From positions 19,897,590 to 19,961,589 of the forward strand of contig CM065308.1 of the NCBI GenBank assembly GCA_033032175.1: DNA of 64,000 nucleotides, given 5' to 3'. Both the position numbers and the translations under genes were made by a program. The DNA comes from Saturnia japonica. Lineage: Eukaryota; Arthropoda; Insecta; Lepidoptera; Saturniidae. The notes beneath the pieces are model-generated. The model ran no database searches. It saw only the letters and a program-made list of their open reading frames with translations, and was not told where the DNA came from. Below, piece after piece: positions 20,656-32,159 of this stretch (its first letter is position 1; each line of letters begins with the position of its first letter).

Positions 20656-22362
20656 TCCTAAAAATGCTAAATTTAACGTAGAACAAGAAACATGACTTTT
20701 GGTGAAAAAGTGTCGTTTGATCTCATAAACGGTTCTATTAACTTAAAAAAGTAACAAATGAAAATTAAAAATAAACTCTGATTATAAGGTTGTAAAACAC
20801 GAGAGTACACTGATAAAAGAAACCACGAAAGAATCACTTTAAATAAAAATATCTAGAAATAGATGGATTAATGGGTAATATTGACGGCGTTTATTCCATA
20901 TACCTAAATGTATTAATATTTTTAATTACTGAGTAATGGTACAATATTCATATACCATACAAGCTACATATACCACTGCTATGTCCATATGTTTTGATTT
21001 TTTCCATAAACTAATTAATATATGAACTTACAAGCCTTCTAATATTACTAAAACTGCCCAGTTATATCGCTCATATCATAAGTAATGCAAATAAATTTTA
21101 CTAGTGTTAAAATAAAAAGATTTTGTAGGCATAGTCAAAGCTCTTGTTATACAGTAAATATACTATTGTCAAAAAAAAAAAACTGTCCAATTTTGGAGAA
21201 GGAAAATAGAGAATATGAAATTATGATTTCGTCTATTTTACATAAACCATTACAAATTGTAGCTGTCTCTTTTTCACTCTATTCGGTCATGTGGGTACAG
21301 CACGACAGCAACAGATTTCTGATAATCATAAAACTATTCTTCAAATGTCTTATCTATGTATCGAACGCATTTCCTCTTAAGTTAAACCAGTTCATCATAT
21401 TTTTGGTTTCAATACAGCAAGTATTGAATAACAGTAAGACAGCGGAGGCATTTATATTAACATAGGTTACATATATTTTTCATAGTAAGCAAGCTATCGA
21501 AAAACGAGAAATAAGAAACAACGAATATCGTAAAGTCTGTTATCTATCTGCGACTCCCTCACTCGTCAGCTTGCTAGTGCGCCAAATGTGAAACATTCTA
21601 CTTTGCATACCGGTGCGTAATTGAGGTACAGCAAAGGGGCAAGACCCTCCGGTTGTATATTCTTAAACAAATACAGATCATAAAGTTATGTCTAAACGTA
21701 CATTTAATTGAAATAGTTAATAAAATCACATTAAACAAGAAACCAATTACCATTTGTATAAATTAAATAAAAATGGCCCACTCTAAAACGTAGTTATATT
21801 AATTTACTTTTAATTTAATTTTTTTGATATTAAATAATGGACATGATCAAGTTTAAATTGAATTTTGAAAAGTCATTACTTTTATAGTAAAGGGAACATG
21901 ATAATATTTTAAGGACTGTTATCATTTACTATAAAATAAAATTTTATGACAGATCAGCGCGGCAAAGTCATTGTGGTTTATGCATGTTATTGTAGCGCAA
22001 AAAATGTTACTCTGCGTACTAGCAAAGGTTTTTTCTTAAACTATTAATTCAATCATATTAATTTTTTTTAATAGATTATGAATTATAAGCTTATACAGAA
22101 CTATTATATCGTCATTTTTTTTAATGTTTGTTTATAGAACTAAACATATTGAAAAAAGTATAATTTTAGGCATAATAAATTGTGAAATATACTTATAATT
22201 TTACTTATAAAAAATATGGGCGTCATTTTCTATCTTCCATTTAATTTCTCATCTTTCATTTAAAATATTTTTGTTAAGTTGGGCATATGATTTAACGATT
22301 TTTTTCGCTTCAACGACATTAATTTAGTTTTTACTTACAGACACTGTAATTTTATTAATTGA
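20656..22362. other. AT-rich non-coding stretch
   Basis: The plus-strand frame 21085-21465 (126 codons) is AT-driven, begins in low-complexity sequence and has no recognisable domain. The slightly GC-richer patches at 21540-21650 and 21955-22030 are unassigned. I support no gene here. Confidence 0.45.
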
Positions 22363-22826
22363 CTAGCTGGTATCCGCGAATTCATCTGTGTATTATTGGA
22401 TAAACACAGACTGATCTCGGAACACGACAAACTAAAAAAATCGCCGTTTTTGCATGATTGGGTAACAAACATAGAAACTTTCCATTTATTATATTTGTAG
22501 GATAATACTGCTTAAACTATGACTTTTGTGTATAGACTATCTGTGTGCCAAATTTCATTGAGATCTGTTCAGCCGTTTTAGCGTGATTGAGTAACAAACA
22601 TCCAAACATACACACTTTCACATTTATTATATTAGTAGGATGTAGGATAACACTGGTTAAACTATAACTTTTATCGGGATAAAAAGTACCCTATGTGTTA
22701 TTTCAGGTCATAGACTATTTGTGTGCCAAATTACATTGAGATCTGTTTAACCGTTTTAGCGTGATTGAGTAACAAACATCCAAACATACAAACATACACA
22801 CTTTCACATTTATTTTATTAGTAGGA
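22363..22826 (+). repeat. family B repeat, three partial modules in tandem
   Basis: Starts 'CTAGCTGGTATCCGCGAATTCATCTG' and holds three consecutive 3' modules, ending 'TTTCCATTTATTATATTTGTAGGAT' (about 22503), 'TTTCACATTTATTATATTAGTAGGAT' (about 22641) and 'TTTCACATTTATTTTATTAGTAGGAT' (about 22826). Modules 2 and 3 share 'GTGCCAAATTNCATTGAGATCTGTT', 'CCGTTTTAGCGTGATTGAG' and 'TAACAAACATCCAAACATAC'. A single-module copy is at 37037-37178. This type is very common in Lepidoptera (recalled). Confidence 0.75.
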
Positions 22827-23104
22827 TGAGCAAGATTATAATCCCTTTAGGGATTTCAACTGGAGGAATTACCATCGCAATAATTTATTAATTAATAATA
22901 TAAATATAAAATAAAATAAAATTAATTTTGGCATAAGTAATATTGTTAAATTCGAATATTAATACGCACTATCATTTAAGACGATTCATTTTAGTTGTAA
23001 GTACTAGGATCCATTCAGTACCTAGCTTTTTGTAGGGTTATTTAGAATGTCATTGTTAGCCATGGTGGCGATCACTGAAATTAATAACGAAAAAAATAGA
23101 ACAT
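22827..23104. other. AT-rich non-coding stretch
   Basis: Nothing recognisable. Confidence 0.5.
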
Positions 23105-23290
23105 TATTTGACCCCCCTTAGAGCCTGACTCCGTTCCATTTAAAGTCAAAACGAACACAAATGCCTACGTTATCGAACCCCCTGCTTAGTTCTGTTTATG
23201 ACTGACACAACACACACCAGTTATGAGTCAAACGCGCGAACAGTACATAACGATAGCCGGACAATGCTTCATCTGTCGTATTTATATTAC
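23105..23290 (+). repeat. diverged direct repeat, unit 1
   Basis: Shares with 23980-24160 the ordered blocks 'TTTGACCCCC', 'GAACACAAATGCCTACGTTATCGAACCCCCTGCTTAGT' (variants), 'CTGTTTATGACTGACAC' and 'TTCATC'. The two units are about 870 bp apart in the same orientation. No coding sequence. Confidence 0.6.
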
Positions 23291-23979
23291 AGCTAGCAAC
23301 ACTGCAAAAGCATACACAAGACTTGGTAGACGTTATCTTAGAATTCAAACATTACGAGAGCAATTACATATTAATTATTTATTTTAAATATACATTATTT
23401 CTTATAACTGTATATTACGGTTTTACCCGTGTTAAATTTATTCCCTGTAGCCTTTAGTGTAGCCTACCGTTGTTCTCCCTTCCAGTACTGGCCTATAACT
23501 TGCCATATTGCATGATATTCATGGATACTGATCCACTCCTTAGGGTCATAGCGTGATGTTTTAGTTAGGTAATCCCCATTCTTCATTGCAAATAAGCTAT
23601 TAAAAGCAGAAGTATTTTTCAGATTTGACTGCTAGATATTATTAGTTCATTCAGCCAAACAATAGCTTTTTTATAAAACTCAACTATACTAGAAATCATT
23701 CTACGTAGCTGTGAAAAAAAATTTTTTTTTTGAAGGGAACTAGATTAGGCTCTTCCTTGCATGGCACTTGTTATTATTAAAGTTTCTTTTTTTAACAATA
23801 TCTGTAATAAATAAAGTATACCGATTGCATATTCATTCAGTACCTATCTACTTTGTCTATCTAAAATTACAATATTTTTCAAAATCGTAACATGACATAC
23901 GTAAAAAAAAGTAGGTAGTCATTAAACTTTTAAATCTTATAATATTCGTCTGCTGGTTTATTAATGAATAAACATTATT
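23291..23979. other. AT-rich spacer between direct repeats
   Basis: Around 23415 'TACGGTTTTACCCGTGTTAAA' resembles a motif near 2477. Otherwise unassigned. Confidence 0.4.
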
Positions 23980-24160
23980 TAGATTTTGACCCCCACAATA
24001 CAACTAGGATTCGTCTCATTGACAGGGTAAGCGAACACAAATGTCCACAGTATCAAGCCCCCTGCTTAGTCCTGTTTATGACAGACACGGCACTCGCTAT
24101 TTACATCTTACAATATACGTATACAAACGGACACACTGATTCATCTTATTTATTTTATAC
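23980..24160 (+). repeat. diverged direct repeat, unit 2
   Basis: Counterpart of 23105-23290, with 'GAACACAAATGTCCACAGTATCAAGCCCCCTGCTTAGTC' (variants) and 'CTGTTTATGACAGACAC'. The 73-codon frame across it is repeat-derived. Confidence 0.6.
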
Positions 24161-24349
24161 TTCGTCCGCTTCGCTTATGTTTTGAATGTTCACAATACAA
24201 TATCGTTCATACGATTTTTGAAGTGAAATCTTCTTTAGCACTATGTGATTTGAAACTCAATGAAACAAACAAGCAACACTAAAAAGAGACAAACACACAT
24301 CTATAGGATTTACCCTGCGAAGAGAATGAGACAGAATACACGGTTAATG

Positions 24350-24500
24350 CAAATCCTGATTTTCACGACTATGATCGTCGTCGAATTGACCTAACACTGT
24401 TACGACCATACTTGCATGTATTGCTGTATGCACAATAAGAGTGATCGATGGTTCGAATCTCGTTGATTTAGTATATTTAAAAAGAAATTTAAAAAAAGAT
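24350..24500 (+). repeat. SINE-like repeat with Pol III-like B box, copy 1
   Basis: Contains 'GTCGAATTGACCTAACACTG' upstream and 'GATCGATGGTTCGAATCTCG' downstream, where GGTTCGAATC matches the tRNA-type B box. Two related copies (35640-35830 and 58510-58720) share the order 'GAATTGGNCTANCTG', 'TTGTATG' and 'TCGATGNTTC'. It cannot be folded into an intact tRNA, so it is a tRNA-derived SINE relic, not a tRNA gene. Confidence 0.5.
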
Positions 24501-25970
24501 GTTTTTATATTTTCTGAAGTTATCACTTTTACCGCGTGTTTCTTTTAATGTTATATGTAATAAATCCTTATAGAAATAAATACGTTATTTATCACAAGTA
24601 TTTAACTTTGAACAAAACTGCGCTTTGCAGTAATTGATTTAAATGAATATCTTAGGAGATATCACAATTTTAAAATAACTCGGCAGCAAAATAATGATAA
24701 AGTACCGCGAGCGCATTTTTATTGTGCATAATAATGTGGGAGGCGGGCGGCACCTAATAATACAGTGGCGTACGGCCCACAATCTTTCTCTCTCTCTTTT
24801 CTTACATGATGCAGATGAAGTTGCGCGGGTCAGTTAGTAACGTAATATAACTTCATTTTCTTAAAGGACGAACACCGCTATATGACGGTAGTCTACATGA
24901 TGGTAAATAACAGTACAAAACACAGTAAAAATAACGGTGACCAATGAGAAATTGGCAATCCATCGGCTTTACCGCTGTCGTGTCGGCCTGTAAGTCTTTC
25001 AGCATTTAGATAATAATTTGGCTGGATAATACAACACAATCAAAAGAAATTCACCGTGACAGATTTATCACCATGTCCCACTCGATTACTGATTGTGATT
25101 ACTAAAATTTAATTTTTATTATCATGTGAATATTTTCATTTTAGTTTTCTGCTGTTTGTATAATGATTGGATTTTTTGAGTGACTTTGGTGATGCATGCT
25201 TTATTTATGTTAACATTACATTTTTTTCTGTTCTCAATACATTCAACTTTCTACTATTGAAATTTCCCGTATTTTTTTTTTATGTGTGTTTTTACGGTGT
25301 CCATTTATTAATATTTTGTTGGACTTTTTGGCTTTTTTTATCATCATTAATAACTCCAACATTGATTTATTAAATAAAATATAAAAACTATTGTATTCAG
25401 TAAGGTCACAAATAAAGCATTCGGTGGTGGCCGTAAAATGCAAATGCACTGAAAAATGTTTTTATTTCGTAGATTTTAATGAAATGTAGTGTATTGGCGA
25501 CTGGTCATCCATTTTTTCATAAATAAATCACACTCTGGCGGATTTTAAACCTGATCTATTTAGACACAAGTATAACCAATATATCACCTATGTTGGTTTC
25601 AGCGAAAAACAGATTGACTCCAAGCCGTTGTCAAACTTTGCAACTAAAAATTTCAAAGAACATGAAATAATACTACAGAGAATCACCAACAAACTTATCA
25701 TATATGTACAATTAAAATTTATTATAGTGTACATTAATAAAGTTTAAGAAACAAACAATACAAGGGGACAGAAACATCAATGTATGTTTATCAAACAAAG
25801 CTTATTTCCTGCCGTGTCTCCCGGTACTGTCGCTTGACTAATGTGTTTCTTACCCCATAGATTGCTGTATATTCGTCGGTAATTTTAAATACCTTCTTGT
25901 AGACACTCCACCGCTTATGTAATAGTTAGTTTCATGTATTCATTAGCATTTTATTATTATCAGTATTAAT
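24501..25970. other. AT-rich non-coding stretch
   Basis: A GC-richer patch at 24735-24835 includes 'GGGAGGCGGGCGGCACC' and a CT-rich microsatellite-like run (24785-24800). Frames at 25167-25449 on both strands are T/A-rich shadows of each other. No gene supported. Confidence 0.45.
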
Positions 25971-25973
25971 AAC

Positions 25974-26065
25974 TAGATGTGCCCGCGGCTTCGCTCCCGT
26001 TGGACTACAGAATGCTCGCGCGAATATTGCTCCCCCGCTCTCGGCTATTTTAAAGACAAAAGTGC
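25974..26065 (+). repeat. dispersed repeat fragment ('GTGCCCGCGGCTTCGCTC' type)
   Basis: Begins 'ACTAGATGTGCCCGCGGCTTCGCTCCCGTTGG', a phrase recurrent in arthropod repeats (recalled). Only the 5' end is recognisable. Confidence 0.5.
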
Positions 26066-26690
26066 TTATTGTGGGTGTTCCTTAGAAGATAGAGGTATGC
26101 TCTCGCTGACTATTGTGTAGGTCTTTATAATATCTACAATCATTTAGTACATTAATTTCGTATATCTCTTAATGTTTACTCAACGTAAGCCATTTAAGAG
26201 CCTGAATTGATTCACCATGACCAGTTTTTTTATTTGCTCGATGACTGCTAACAGCGGTATGACTGGGCAATTTTATTAATTGTATAAGGCTTCTAGTTCT
26301 TATCTAATCTAATACTATTAAATGAGCAATTCTTGTATATATTTCATTGGTTTTTCGGAAAAGGTCACAACGATTTTGTATTTAGATAATGTTTTACATT
26401 CCCAGTTTACTTAGATGTGTTTTTTTTTCTCGAGATATTAGTAATTAATAATTTATGGAAAACAACAAAACATAGAAATTTGCCAGTGGAGGATTTATAT
26501 GGTATAAAAAAATCCAGTCTAATGCCAGAATCTAGGGATAGACAGAGGAACACGTTTCTACGGACAGAACGCCGCTCGCATTTTCTCTTAAATAATTATA
26601 ATCATCGTAAAATAAAGGCTGATCGTAAATTACAATGAAACATTTTACCTCAGATGTTTATTCGAATCTTACTTTGGATGCGGCATTTTT
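26066..26690. other. AT-rich non-coding stretch
   Basis: A 73-codon plus frame (26417-26638) has no recognisable domain. Nothing else stands out. Confidence 0.4.
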
Positions 26691-26948
26691 TAGGGGTGTG
26701 CGAATAATTCCAACTTACGAATTATTCGGATCGAACTGAATATTTAGGTATATATCAATTCAAAATTTGAATTATTCTGAAGTTTTTCTGACAACCGAAA
26801 AATGAAGTATTATATTGAAAAATATTATTTTTCTATTATTATTTTGATATTCAAAACTGAAATCGATAAATTCACGTATAATTATCACATCATTCGTGAA
26901 TTCGATTGTGTATTACGATTCGATTCAAATCCTATTCGCGCACCCCTA
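26691..26948. mobile_element. MITE with 'AGGGGTGYGCGAATA' ends
   Basis: The left end is TAGGGGTGTGCGAATAATTC. The right end, reverse-complemented, is TAGGGGTGCGCGAATAGGAT, giving about 16 bp of inverted repeat with one mismatch. The interior is rich in ATTCGAATT-like words. About 257 bp, no coding capacity. The ends are reminiscent of hAT-type MITEs, but I could not identify a convincing target duplication. The two plus-strand frames nearby overlap it and are not genes. Confidence 0.6.
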
Positions 26949-27287
26949 TATTTTATAATTTTTAATACTTCACACTGTTGTTAAAACGTAAGTGTGAAAT
27001 ATATATTAGTTATCTTTAACTATTTCAAATTATGTATTTGAGTTTTAATACATATTTACAAATAACTAATAAACATTTAGTTAATTTATACAACTAGGTA
27101 TACCGGTGAAGACCTCCCGTGTTTTTGTTATTATTTGTAATAACTGAATTTACAGGCTATTAAAATTAAATATCGATTTTTTTCTAAAATTTCGAAATTA
27201 ATAATAATAAAGAAACTTTTATTTTAATACATTTCGTTAGTTGGATAATATTTCATATCAGAAATGACATGTCGGTATTTTTTAACA
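26949..27287. other. AT-rich non-coding stretch
   Basis: Nothing recognisable. Confidence 0.5.
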
Positions 27288-27470
27288 GACTTCAATAAAT
27301 GGTTTCTCAATTCAAATGTCAATTTTTTATGGATTTTCAGGTATAACTTCTTTTTTTAGGAACGGATTTGGTTGATTTTTTTTTTGTTGGATAGGGGATA
27401 CCTCAACAATTATCACTTTTTAATTGCATTGGCATTAGACCTTCAATTTCGAAGATACACAAGGGAACTC
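27288..27470 (+). mobile_element. family A element, copy 3
   Basis: Reads 'AACAGACTTCAATAAATGG', 'TTTTTATGGATTTTCAGG', 'ATAACTTC', 'GGATAGGGGATACCTCAA', 'TTGCATTGGCATTAGACC' and 'GATACACAAGGGAACTC', then loses its far end. Confidence 0.7.
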
Positions 27471-27879
27471 TTGTTTTCTTATTAATTACTTTTGTCTTGT
27501 TATTAATTACTTACTATGTTTTAACATTAATTAGTCAAAAATTTAATTGTTTAAGGTAACATGTTTTAACTCAGCTTTAAGTTTTGTAGAATTTTTAGAA
27601 TCACGATAATTATATTTTGCTAATAACGTTAAAAACTACTTGTAGGATAGTTTTTATATTAACTTAGGATTAAAATGGATTCGTTGAGGTCGAATTGCAC
27701 GATCTAGTCTTAAAGATGTCGATTAATATAATTGTAATAAATTAAGAAAATAATTAACAACTTTACTCCGCAAGCACGATTACTGTAAACTTTACCCAAC
27801 TTGCTTAATAAACTTGAATGAAATATCGATGTTTAAATGCACTAAATTTTATTTCATTAGTATAAAACATATTTATACA

Positions 27880-28070
27880 TCTATATTAATAAATATGTGG
27901 TCCTGTCTGTAGGTATTTTTAATATTTTTCCAAAATTTCCCGATGGGCACACTTATATGAACGATATTGATCACGAATATGCAATGAAAAAAAAATTGTA
28001 TGTCTGTTTGTATGTCCGGTTTTCACTCAACAACGGCTTGTCCCGGGACGCTTATATCATCGGTTAATTC
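27880..28070 (+). repeat. dispersed repeat fragment
   Basis: 'TTAATAAATATGTGGTCCTGTCTGTAGG', 'CCCGATGGGCACACTTATATGAACG' and 'TTGTATGTCTGTTTGTATGTCC' form a pattern recalled from lepidopteran dispersed repeats. Non-coding. Confidence 0.5.
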
Positions 28071-28527
28071 ATAGGGTACAAGAAATTTCAATGTTTAATT
28101 TATAAATCTTTGATGAAATTTTGTACACGGAAATATTCATTTCATGAATGATAAATGAGAATTTTCAATAACACTTTTCAGAATCGTAAAAAAAAAAATA
28201 CCAAAAATTTCAAATTTCATTAATTTCTTATTGATTAATCTTTTGTTTCTTCGAGTTAATCGTGAAACAATCATAGAGACGAATTTGAAAAAGGAATCGC
28301 GGTCGGTAAAACATTTTAAGAAAAGATTTATTGCTGTCGCGCTGTGCCCAAATGACTAAATAGATTGCAAGAGAAGTAGTTGCACCTCAGACTAATTATG
28401 TCTACGTAAAAAGTATGAAATAATAATTTCGTATTTTACCCTGTTTCTTCCTCCAAAGCTGGGCCGATGTTAATAATGCTTTATTTTTAAACGATGCAAT
28501 TTACTTTACACAATACAATAATTTTTA
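28071..28527. other. AT-rich non-coding stretch
   Basis: Nothing recognisable. Confidence 0.5.
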
Positions 28528-28762
28528 ACAAAAATGAAAACTGACTTCAATGGTTTGAAGAGTTCCTTTGTGTATTCTCGAAGTTGAGGGTCAAATGCCA
28601 ATGAAATTCAAAATGGGACCACCCTTGAGGTATCCCCTATTCAACAAAAAAGAATCATCCAAATCGGTTCATAAAGAGGAAGTTACGGCTGAACATCCAT
28701 TAAAAAAAACATTCGAATTGAGTAACCTCCTAACTTTTGTCAACGACTTCAAAGTCGGTTAG
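28528..28762 (-). mobile_element. family A element, copy 4 (most complete)
   Basis: Runs from 'AAAACTGACTTCAATGG' to 'GACTTCAAAGTCGGTTAG', with all family blocks in order and no interruption, so it gives the best view of the full element (~230 bp with inverted AACYGACTTC ends). The 64-codon plus-strand frame inside it is repeat sequence. Confidence 0.8.
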
Positions 28763-29520
28763 AAAAAAAGATCAGTAAAATGAATCTACATTATTATTGC
28801 GCCATTATTAGCTAACTTCATCATGTCGTACTTTCGGAGGCAATTTTACTCTCGACTAAACGCGCCAAAAGAACTTTTTGAAGCACACTTAAACAAAAAA
28901 GTGAAAATAGAAAATAGTTGGACTTAACAGCTCTAGTATGCGGGGTTAGGTGAGACGATTTTTACATAAACGTATTTGTTAACACATAAATACGAATCAA
29001 TTTAGCTTGTAACGTTGTTCGTCGAAGATGTGCGAACTGCTTTTTATGAAGGCTTCTCATAAGAAACCCGGCGTCATCTGGCAGGACTTGCATAATGTAA
29101 CAGTTTAACATTTTAATTGCTTCTAACACTACCGAGACATACGTGTGTTTAAAACGGAAAACATTTTAACGAGCTGTATAAAGTTTTAAATCCCTAACTG
29201 ATTTTAATTGAAATAAGAAATAGTTTTGAGGTGATTTTTATACGATATTTTATTTTCCTGTCAACCTGTCATAAGTCATGTGTTCCAGTGCTAGGTTAAG
29301 GTACGTTCTATACTAATAATATTACGTAAAATAAATTAGTTCACATTACGAATCTAAATATTAATTTCTTCTAAATTTCTTTAATATTTTTTTCTTAGAT
29401 GGAATCGTTCAATTTGAACAAGATGTTTCTTCACGTAACTATAGACATTCAATAATAATACTTTTTATAATTTTCATTGCCTATATAATAAGTAATATGA
29501 AAATATTGTTTAAAAGATTT
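28763..29520. other. AT-rich non-coding stretch
   Basis: Downstream of the minus-strand cysteine-rich exon. A moderately GC-rich patch at 29000-29100 is unassigned. Confidence 0.45.
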
Positions 29521-29529
29521 GTATTCTTT

Positions 29530-29535
29530 TTTATT
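29530..29535 (-). terminator. polyadenylation signal AATAAA
   Basis: AATAAA on the minus strand, 34 bases beyond the TGA of the cysteine-rich exon, at the spacing expected for a short 3' UTR. The hexamer alone is common in AT-rich DNA; its position after this exon is what gives it weight. Confidence 0.5.
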
Positions 29536-29568
29536 GTAAGCTCGGCATACAAAAAACGGCGACAAATT

Positions 29569-29785
29569 TCATAGGCAGTCTTCACCATCATGTTTCTTCA
29601 CGCATCGTTTGAAGAACGATTCTACATCTTGGCAAAATTTACATAGGCAGTCGTTTGCATAACAGAAAAACTTTTTACCTGCCTCATTGCAGAACAAATA
29701 TTGCTCAACATTCTCCAATATATCGTATGTCCTCTTTCTGTAACGCTGTTCGCACAGAGATTGATGTATTTTCAGGTTCTGTTTC
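29569..29785 (-). CDS. candidate terminal coding exon of a small cysteine-rich protein
   Basis: Read on the minus strand, an open segment of 71 codons plus a TGA stop begins exactly at a plausible splice acceptor (TTTTTAATACAG, T-rich before it; exon starts at 29785) and ends at 29569. The upstream genomic frame hits a stop two codons before the acceptor, so the open frame coincides with the predicted exon edge. The first exon base completes a split codon. The peptide holds eight cysteines (exon residues 11, 32, 41, 46, 48, 51, 61, 70), with the cluster 'CNEAGKKFFC' and 'CLCKFC', and an acidic/basic mix unlike AT-driven frames. AATAAA follows 34 bases after the stop. This looks like the last exon of a secreted, disulphide-rich protein. 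I do not recognise the family, and I could not find a convincing signal-peptide exon upstream (higher coordinates, same strand). A second possible acceptor (GAAACAG) lies 7 bases further in. Confidence 0.55.
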
Positions 29786-30732
29786 CTGTATTAAAAATAT
29801 TCTTAAAACACTTAAATAATGTAATTTCTATGATTTTAGTTTATTAAGTTTTTGTACCGCCTAATGTGTGTTTTTTTTTCTATAACTTATGTGCATGCTG
29901 TGTCCACATCTAGAAGAGTACAATCATTGCATGATTTTACAATATTGCTCATTTCTAATTATATACATAGGTTGTAGTCAGTTTTGTGGACCAATTAATA
30001 AAAAAAAAGAAGAAATTGCAAACTTCTTTAACCATGCCGAGATGGCTGCTACTGTGTATCTGTGGTTACGAATACCAACCCACGAGGTTCTGTACTGGAA
30101 AACATATAATGCCTTTTAAGTGAATAACATTATTAATCAGTTTAGATTGATAGGCATACATTTAATTAAATCTTAAGCATTGGTGTAGTTGAATGCAAAT
30201 TTCGATATAAATTCTGAATAAACATCCACCTAGCAGTCTTTCTCGTATAACTAACTTTTTCCTTATTAAAACTTTCACTGTGAGTTTACGTTCCTCTGTC
30301 GACAGCGATGACACAAAATTATATATATTAAATTCCATTTTATATCACAAATTTCAATTGAGTTGGTAATTATGTTGACTGAAATAAATGTCTGTGTGTA
30401 TTTAAAAGTAAATATAATATGGGAAATTTTATAAAGATTAGAGTTAACTAGTTGTGTGAACAACATACATCACTTTCATACCCACGACCAGTTTTTAATA
30501 GGTTTTATAATAGACTAAATATGAGTAAAAATCTACGATGGAAATAAATATGAATTAAGTATAATGTGATTATATTCATTCAATGTTACAGTATTAGTAT
30601 GCTATTTGAATAAGTTTAGTTAGATATCGCACGCATACATGTGTAACTTTCAATAAGCATTATTAGGTTTTCAAGGGAGTTTTTGAACGTTTTTATTTGG
30701 TTATTGTGAAGAAGTAAAGTAGATTATATAAC
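29786..30732. other. non-coding stretch, probable intron of the minus-strand exon
   Basis: Would be intronic if the cysteine-rich exon is real. The 76-codon plus frame (29889-30119) and the 63-codon minus frame (30275-30466) have no recognised domain. I examined the minus strand for a signal-peptide exon with a matching phase and found none I would defend. Confidence 0.4.
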
Positions 30733-30915
30733 TAGCGATAGCTCTATGGTCGAAATTCGACCTGCGACTTTTTGATCATAGACTTTTCTGTTTGACATTT
30801 AGAGTATTCATAAACAATAAGTATTATCTACATCACTTGCTGTCACTTTTCGTTGAGTGACAATGTCAATATTTTGGGGGTCTAAGTTCAATGGCACTGG
30901 TCAGTTTAGGATTAT
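30733..30915 (-). repeat. dispersed repeat, family D copy 4 (3' half)
   Basis: Minus-strand partner of the other D copies. On the plus strand it shows 'GGTCGAAATTCGACC', 'TCTGTTTGACATTTAGAGTAT', 'CACTTGCTGTCACTTTTCGTTGAGTGACAATGTC' and 'GGGGGTCTAAGTTCAATGGCACTGG'. Confidence 0.7.
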
Positions 30916-31439
30916 TAAATTTTAATCCTATAAAAAATATCTTATAACTCATTAAAACCCTATCTTTTACTAGATTTAAGAAGGCGTCGATTCTATCTTA
31001 TCTTAATTTGCTGAAAATTATCCCTATACGACAGCGCATAACAAATATGAAAAATACAGTGCAGCGATATTAGTAATGCAAATAAATGTGAACTAAGTTT
31101 TGTGAATACTTATTGATTTCAATATTTAAAAAAAATATTTGTACAATTACAAAGTTCCTATTTACCTTTTTATTTTTCTCGTTTGTCAGTCCGTGCAGTA
31201 CAAGGACAGTTGGCTTCGTACTCGGGCACCACACATATCTAAGTACCACTAATTAGTCACTGCCACATTTCTCCACAGTACGTTGTGTTTATATTAAACG
31301 CCTACACACACAGTCTCGGATACCAGGGGAACTGGACTACGAGTAAGAGTTTCTGTTTGTTTCGCATAATTTTTTCTCTGAGATTCGGTATACCTTTGTC
31401 TTGTATAATTAGGAAATCTGGATGATGACCAGCCCGCAA
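30916..31439. other. non-coding stretch
   Basis: Slightly GC-richer at 31190-31330 but unassigned. Confidence 0.4.
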
Positions 31440-31745
31440 TTGGTATTTTCTAGAAACCTGGTGAATTATTATAAATCTTTTTATTCTTATTATTTAATGT
31501 AAGACTGTAAGTATATGTATTTCTTTATTTATTTTCTGTAGTATTACATTTATGAATTTATATGTTAAGACTATTAAAGATTTATACTTTTGTATTTGCT
31601 AATTCTTACTTCTATTATTTCTTCTATTTGTACTATCGACAATAATGTATATTTTTTCATAATATCAGTTCCTAGTTAGGTCCCGAATGTACGTACATTC
31701 ATACATAGTTAAAAAGTGCAATAAAGTGCATTCATTCATTAATTC
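31440..31745 (+). repeat. probable LINE 3' UTR and tail
   Basis: T-rich sequence ending 'AAAAAGTGCAATAAAGTGCATTCATTCATTAATTC'. The 'GTGCAATAAA' terminal motif also ends the insertion at 4181-4383. A short ATTC repeat at the very end is typical of non-LTR tails. No coding sequence remains. Confidence 0.4.
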
Positions 31746-32159
31746 CTGTTCATACTGACTTACAGTACTGCCACATAACATATTAATGGTAGAGATTAAA
31801 GTGCCGATGTACCGATTGGCTATAATATCCGTTTCCCAAGTAATTTTATCGTGTAGATGAAACGGGTTCGATATTGAACTTTACGTTCATATGGAGTTGA
31901 AGTCTATCTCGCTCCTGTGGTAGATTTTTTTATCCTTTATAGTAGTGGGGTTTGACCATAATATCAATTGATGTTATGTGATAATGTGGTTGAATATATA
32001 ACACGGTATAATACGCTTAGGCAGTGGTGTCTGGCTAACAATTGCAGTTGCTGGAATACACTTATATGTTCTTGGCTATACATTTCCACGATCGCCGCGG
32101 TATTCAAACACTGAACCATCATCGCTTCAACGATACATACCAACCACACATGCATATAT

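Noticed and set aside
21085..21465. 126-codon plus-strand frame
   Set aside because: AT-driven composition, no domain, no splice or promoter context.
24430..24465. tRNA gene suggested by GGTTCGAATC
   Set aside because: No cloverleaf could be formed around it; it belongs to a SINE-like repeat seen in three copies.
29890..30470. Upstream signal-peptide exon for the cysteine-rich gene
   Set aside because: Minus-strand candidates here lack a matching phase, a good donor or a credible signal peptide, so none is claimed.
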